Assembly: GCF_964059015.1 (NCBI RefSeq)
Contig: NZ_OZ060383.1
Span: 434,001 to 498,000, forward strand
Length of the DNA stretch: 64,000 nucleotides
Reading direction: 5' to 3'
Origin: Buchnera aphidicola (Hyalopterus amygdali)
GTDB taxonomy: Bacteria; Pseudomonadota; Gammaproteobacteria; Enterobacterales; Enterobacteriaceae
Made by a program: the position numbers and the translations under genes. Below the pieces are notes generated by a model. The model saw only the letters and a program-made list of their open reading frames with translations, did no database searches and was not told the origin of the DNA. Positions 60,314 through 64,000 of this stretch are shown here, one piece after another. Position 1 is the first letter of the stretch. Each line of letters starts with the position of its first letter.

Positions 60314-62118
60314 ATGCATATTTCTGATTTATTAAAAAAATTAGTAAAAAAAAAATTATAAGTGTAATGGATTATTCTTTTGCACAATTTATTTCAAATA
60401 ATAACGCTATTTGCATGTTGGTAGCTGCTTGTGTTAGTTTTGAAAAAAAAAATGGTCATATTTTTTTACCCATAGAATACTTTGAAAAAAAATATTTTTT
60501 TTCTATTTTAAAAAAAGAATATACTAAAAAAATTTTAGAATGCTTAAATAAAAAAAAAATAAATTGGTCATTAGAATTATTACAGTGTTCATCATGTAGT
60601 GATGGTTCTAGTATCACTCCTTTAGTAATATTTAAAAAAAAAATATATCTCTATAAGATGTGGAAAGCAGAAAAAGTATTTCTAGAATTTTTATCACGCA
60701 AAAATCAACTTAAAGAAACTAATATAGAAAAAAAACACAAAATATTAAATAATTTATTTCCTAGAAAAAAAGATTATTTACAAAAAACAGCAGTCGCATT
60801 AACTCTAATACATAACATTATTTTTATCACTGGAGGTGCTGGAACAGGCAAAACTACGATAATATTAAAAATTATTATCGCATTAATAAAAAGTTCAACA
60901 AAAAAAATAAAAATTCAATTATCTGCACCAACAGGAAAGGCTACTGCACGTTTAATAGAGATGTTAAACACAACATGGTTTTATAATTCCTTTACTGAAA
61001 AAGAAAAAAAACAACTTTTTTTTGACCCTATAACTTTACATCAATTACTAGGAATTTCAAAAATATCTGAAAAAATTTTTTTTAATAAAAATAATAATAT
61101 AAATGTTGATGTTTTAATCATTGACGAATCATCAATGATAGACATTCTAATGATAAACAATATATTATCAGCACTTAATAAAAAAACTAAAATAATTTTT
61201 ATTGGTGATTATAAACAATTGAAACCAATACAATCAAGTTCTATTTTAAAATACATTATTAATTACGCAAAGGATGGATATAGCTTTGAAACAAAGTTAA
61301 TTCTAAAAAAAATAATGCAAAATGATATTTTTTTAGATAAAAAAATAAATAAAAAAAATACATCATACATAAGTGATAAAATATGCGTTCTTGAAAAAAA
61401 CTACAGATTTGAAAAAAAAACGGGGATCTATATATTATCAAATGCAATATATAACAATTCAGAGAAAGTTTTTGATAAATTATTTAAAAATTTAATAAAA
61501 AATGTTTTTTTTTACGAAGTAAATTCTTTAACACAATATAAAAATATGATTAATACTATTATTTATAGTAATAAAATATATTGGGATCAAATACAAAAAA
61601 AAGAAAATATAGAAACAATATTAAAATTTTTAAAACATCATCAAGTTTTATGTTTAGTAAGAAACAGCTATTTTGGCGTAAATTTTATTAATAAAATTTT
61701 AGAAGATGAAATGTATAAAAAAAATATCATTAATAAATACTTTTATATAAATAATCAATTGTGGTATATAGGAAAACCTATCCTAATAACAGAAAATAAT
61801 AAATATTTAGGAATATCAAATGGAGATATGGGAATTACAAATTTTGATGAAAAAAATATCTTACAAGTATCTTTTTTAAGAAAAAATAATATTATTAAAA
61901 ATATCCCCGTAAATATATTAAGCAATTACGAAACCTCTTGGTCGATTACTGTACATAAAGCACAAGGTTCTGAATTTGATAATATATCATTAGTACTTCC
62001 AAATAAAGATTTAAAAATTTTGCAAAAAGATATTTTATATACTGCTATTACAAGAGCACGAAAAACAATAAAAATTTTTTCAATAAAAGATATATTGATG
62101 AAAAGTCTTAAAATTTAA
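60314..62118 (+). CDS. recD: Exodeoxyribonuclease V subunit RecD, frameshifted near its start
   Basis: ATG 60314, with AGGAAA about 10 bases upstream, encodes [14 protein letters not shown] and then leaves frame in an A10 run (60346-60355). The other frame continues at once with [17 protein letters not shown], so adding one A gives about 601 residues (E. coli 608) aligned with the E. coli N-terminus. The inner ATG 60367 has no ribosome-binding site. RecD is the 5'-3' helicase: Walker [58 protein letters not shown]. Two further A10 runs (60443-60452, 60550-60559) are in frame. Its stop overlaps the argA stop (62115-62118). Confidence 0.92.
60346..60355 (+). repeat. A10 run that breaks the recD N-terminus
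   Basis: Ten consecutive A, ten codons after the proposed ATG. Eleven (or eight) would join the N-terminal codons to the main recD frame. Confidence 0.8.
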
Positions 62119-63443
62119 ATTAAATCAATCATTAAAATTTTAGAACAGCGATGATAATTATACATTTTTTTTCTACTTTCAGGTAGCATATCTACATTTA
62201 CTAAAACAAAACCTCTTTCTTGAAACCAATGGATACTTTTAGTAGTTAAAACAAAAATTTTTCTTAATTTCATATTTATAGCATTTAATTTTATACTTTT
62301 TAGTAAAGAATCTCCTCTCGAAGAATTACGATAATCAGGATGTACAGCTACACATGCCATTTCTCCTATCATTTCTTTAAAAAAAGGATACAATGCGGCA
62401 CAAGCAATAGTTAAGTTATCACGTTCAATAATAGTAAATTTATCTACTTCTATTTCTAATTGTTCTCTTGATCTACGAACTAAAATTCCTTCCCTTTCTA
62501 AAGGACGAATTAATTCTAATATACCACCAATGTCATGAATATTTGCTCGCCTAATTTTTTCAGCAGACTCCATAACTATTTGTGTACCAATTCCATCACG
62601 AGAAAATAATTCTTGCAACAATGCTCCGTTTTTATGATAACTAATTAAATGACTACGATTGACTCCGCTTTTACAAGCTTTTATAGCACTTCTTAAAAAT
62701 CGAACTGTGGAAGAAATATAATTACCTTTTTTTTCTAATTTTTTGATTTTATTTTTTATATCATCGGGAAATAATTCAGAAATAGTTTTTCCTTTATTAT
62801 CAACAACACCTTGTTTACCACAAAAACCTATCATTTTTTCTACTTTTAATTTAATGCTTACTTCTGTAGCGATTTCTTCAGATGTTAAATTAAAGCTTTC
62901 TCCTGTAACAGAAACAGCTACCGGACCAATTAAGACTATAGATCCATTATTCAACTGACAATCAATAGCTTTTTTATCAATTCTTCTAACACGACCACTA
63001 TGACAATAATCTATCCCGTCATCTACACCTAAAGGTTGAGCAATAATAAAATTACCACTGACAACATTAATATTTGCACCTTGTAAAGGGGTATTAGTAA
63101 GACTCATTGAAAGTCGTGCAGTAATATCTAATTGTAATCTCCCCGCGGCTTGTTTAACTTGTTCTAAAGATAATATATCAGTAATGCGAACATATTTATG
63201 ATAAATTATTTTAATTTTTTTTTCGTTTAAATTAGCATTAATTTGAGGGCAAGAACCATATACTACAATTAAACGAATACCTAAACTATGAAGTAATCCT
63301 ATATCATTGATAATACCAGAAAAATTTCCATATTTAATTGCTTCTCCGCTCAGCATAATTACAAATGTCTTGCCGCGATGCGCATTGATATAAGGAACAC
63401 TATGGCGAAAACACTGAACTAATTCAGTAGTACGCTCTATCAT
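62115..63443 (-). CDS. argA: N-acetylglutamate synthase (amino-acid N-acetyltransferase)
   Basis: The 442-residue protein (E. coli 443) makes N-acetylglutamate, the first step of arginine synthesis. The N-terminal amino-acid-kinase-like domain (about 20-270) binds the arginine effector in E. coli: [38 protein letters not shown]. The C-terminal GNAT domain (about 295-440) includes [18 protein letters not shown]. amiC, which neighbours argA in E. coli, is absent, so argA abuts recD directly. Confidence 0.97.
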   Translation of the reverse strand: MIERTTELVQCFRHSVPYINAHRGKTFVIMLSGEAIKYGNFSGIINDIGLLHSLGIRLIVVYGSCPQINANLNEKKIKIIYHKYVRITDILSLEQVKQAAGRLQLDITARLSMSLTNTPLQGANINVVSGNFIIAQPLGVDDGIDYCHSGRVRRIDKKAIDCQLNNGSIVLIGPVAVSVTGESFNLTSEEIATEVSIKLKVEKMIGFCGKQGVVDNKGKTISELFPDDIKNKIKKLEKKGNYISSTVRFLRSAIKACKSGVNRSHLISYHKNGALLQELFSRDGIGTQIVMESAEKIRRANIHDIGGILELIRPLEREGILVRRSREQLEIEVDKFTIIERDNLTIACAALYPFFKEMIGEMACVAVHPDYRNSSRGDSLLKSIKLNAINMKLRKIFVLTTKSIHWFQERGFVLVNVDMLPESRKKMYNYHRCSKILMIDLI

Positions 63444-63640
63444 GACAATCCTCTTGCATTTTCATTTAAATCTATATATTATTTTTTTATGCAATTCATT
63501 ATTTATTTTTTTTAAACTTATATAATTAATCTAAAAAAATTAAAAAAAAATCGTCATAATTTTATTATGACTTCTAAAGAAGGTAAAAAATAAAAGATTT
63601 TTTTTAAAAAATGGAGGTGTTTATTTAGAATGTATAAAAT

Positions 63641-63717
<77 letters not shown>

Positions 63718-63731
63718 CCTATTAATTCTAA

Positions 63732-63760
63732 ATTTTACCCCTTAAAAAAAAAAAAATCAA
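63732..63760 (-). promoter_or_regulatory. Sigma-70 promoter for initiator tRNA
   Basis: On the minus strand TTGATT (63755-63760) and TAAAAT (63732-63737) are separated by 17 bases, the ideal spacing. The start would be near 63725, a few bases before the tRNA. A run of 13 T, as read on the minus strand, starts within the -35 box and fills most of the spacer. Confidence 0.6.
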
Positions 63761-63841
63761 CCTTTTTATAATAATTTTTTTTAAAAAGAGAAAATATATT
63801 TTTTATAAAAAAATAATCTTAAAAGATTTTAAATAAATACT

Positions 63842-64000
63842 ATGCTCAATTCTTCTATACTATTAGATAATATTAAAAAATTAACATTAATTTTAACTTT
63901 TATTTTTACAGTTTCTTTTTCAAATAATAATATTCAACAGGGAAAGCAATATAAAAATAAACTTATTAAAAATTTCACAAATATAAAAAAAATAAATATA
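63842..64000 (+). CDS. mltA: Membrane-bound lytic transglycosylase A, N-terminal fragment
   Basis: The frame from ATG 63842 is open to the right edge (53 residues seen). A hydrophobic segment (about 12-27) resembles a signal peptide but has no Cys, whereas E. coli MltA is a lipoprotein. The following GKQYKNKLIKNF resembles GQQYKDGKFTQPF of MltA. Location beside the initiator tRNA and argA supports mltA. The enzyme cleaves peptidoglycan glycan strands. The identification rests on a short match plus synteny. Confidence 0.72.
   Translation, partial: MLNSSILLDNIKKLTLILTFIFTVSFSNNNIQQGKQYKNKLIKNFTNIKKINI

Noticed and set aside
60367-62118. recD starting at ATG 60367
   Set aside because: No ribosome-binding site, and conserved N-terminal codons precede it in a frame broken at an A10 run. 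It remains a possible secondary start.

Overview
The window looks like a stretch of a Buchnera aphidicola chromosome, the obligate aphid endosymbiont (Gammaproteobacteria, Enterobacterales relative). The grounds are extreme AT richness, lysine/isoleucine/asparagine-rich proteins that still align almost end to end with E. coli orthologues, E. coli-like gene blocks from which genes have been deleted, a polA reduced to its 5'-3' exonuclease domain, and essential-amino-acid genes (lysA, asd, argA, cys cluster). No mobile element, phage, CRISPR array or rRNA was seen. The strain cannot be named from sequence alone; an intact sulfate-assimilation cluster argues against lineages that lost it.

Layout. 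1-3.8 kb: end of alaS, csrA, tRNA-Ser, tRNA-Arg, gshA (+). 3.9-8.3 kb: metK (-), an endA pseudogene and rsmE (+), fau, rpiA and a tRNA-Gln/Leu/Met cluster (-). 8.4-14 kb: glnS, pyrG, eno, queE (+). 14-28.4 kb: a long minus-strand run queD, nlpD, ispF, ispD, ftsB, cysC, cysN, cysD, cysG, cysH, cysI, cysJ, mutS; this holds activation of sulfate, its reduction to sulfide and siroheme synthesis. 28.5-34.7 kb: dsbA, polA fragment (+), engB (-), typA (+), gmk and ygfZ (-). 34.9-48.1 kb (+): prfB, lysS, lysA, lgt, thyA, miaB, ybeY, corC, leuS, holA, nadD, tusA. 48.2-64 kb: asd (-), marC-like, pgk, fbaA, mscS, recC, recB, recD (+), argA and initiator tRNA (-), and the start of mltA (+).

The most notable signal is a set of four conserved genes (lgt, ybeY, recC, recD) whose frame is broken exactly at a run of 10 or 11 A, with both halves otherwise well conserved. 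This fits the known Buchnera behaviour in which RNA polymerase slips on poly(A) and restores the frame in part of the transcripts. Several other genes carry equally long A runs that are still in frame (dsbA, thyA, holA, leuS, recD, prfB, and 13 A in ftsB). prfB also has the classical programmed +1 frameshift. Other findings are a LeuRS whose editing site is destroyed while the AlaRS editing site is intact, an FtsB that ends just before its FtsQ-binding segment, and a coherent decay of the lipoprotein pathway (frameshifted lgt, no lnt at its usual place, no lipobox in NlpD or MltA). Long perfect hairpins lie between the convergent pairs typA/gmk and tusA/asd.
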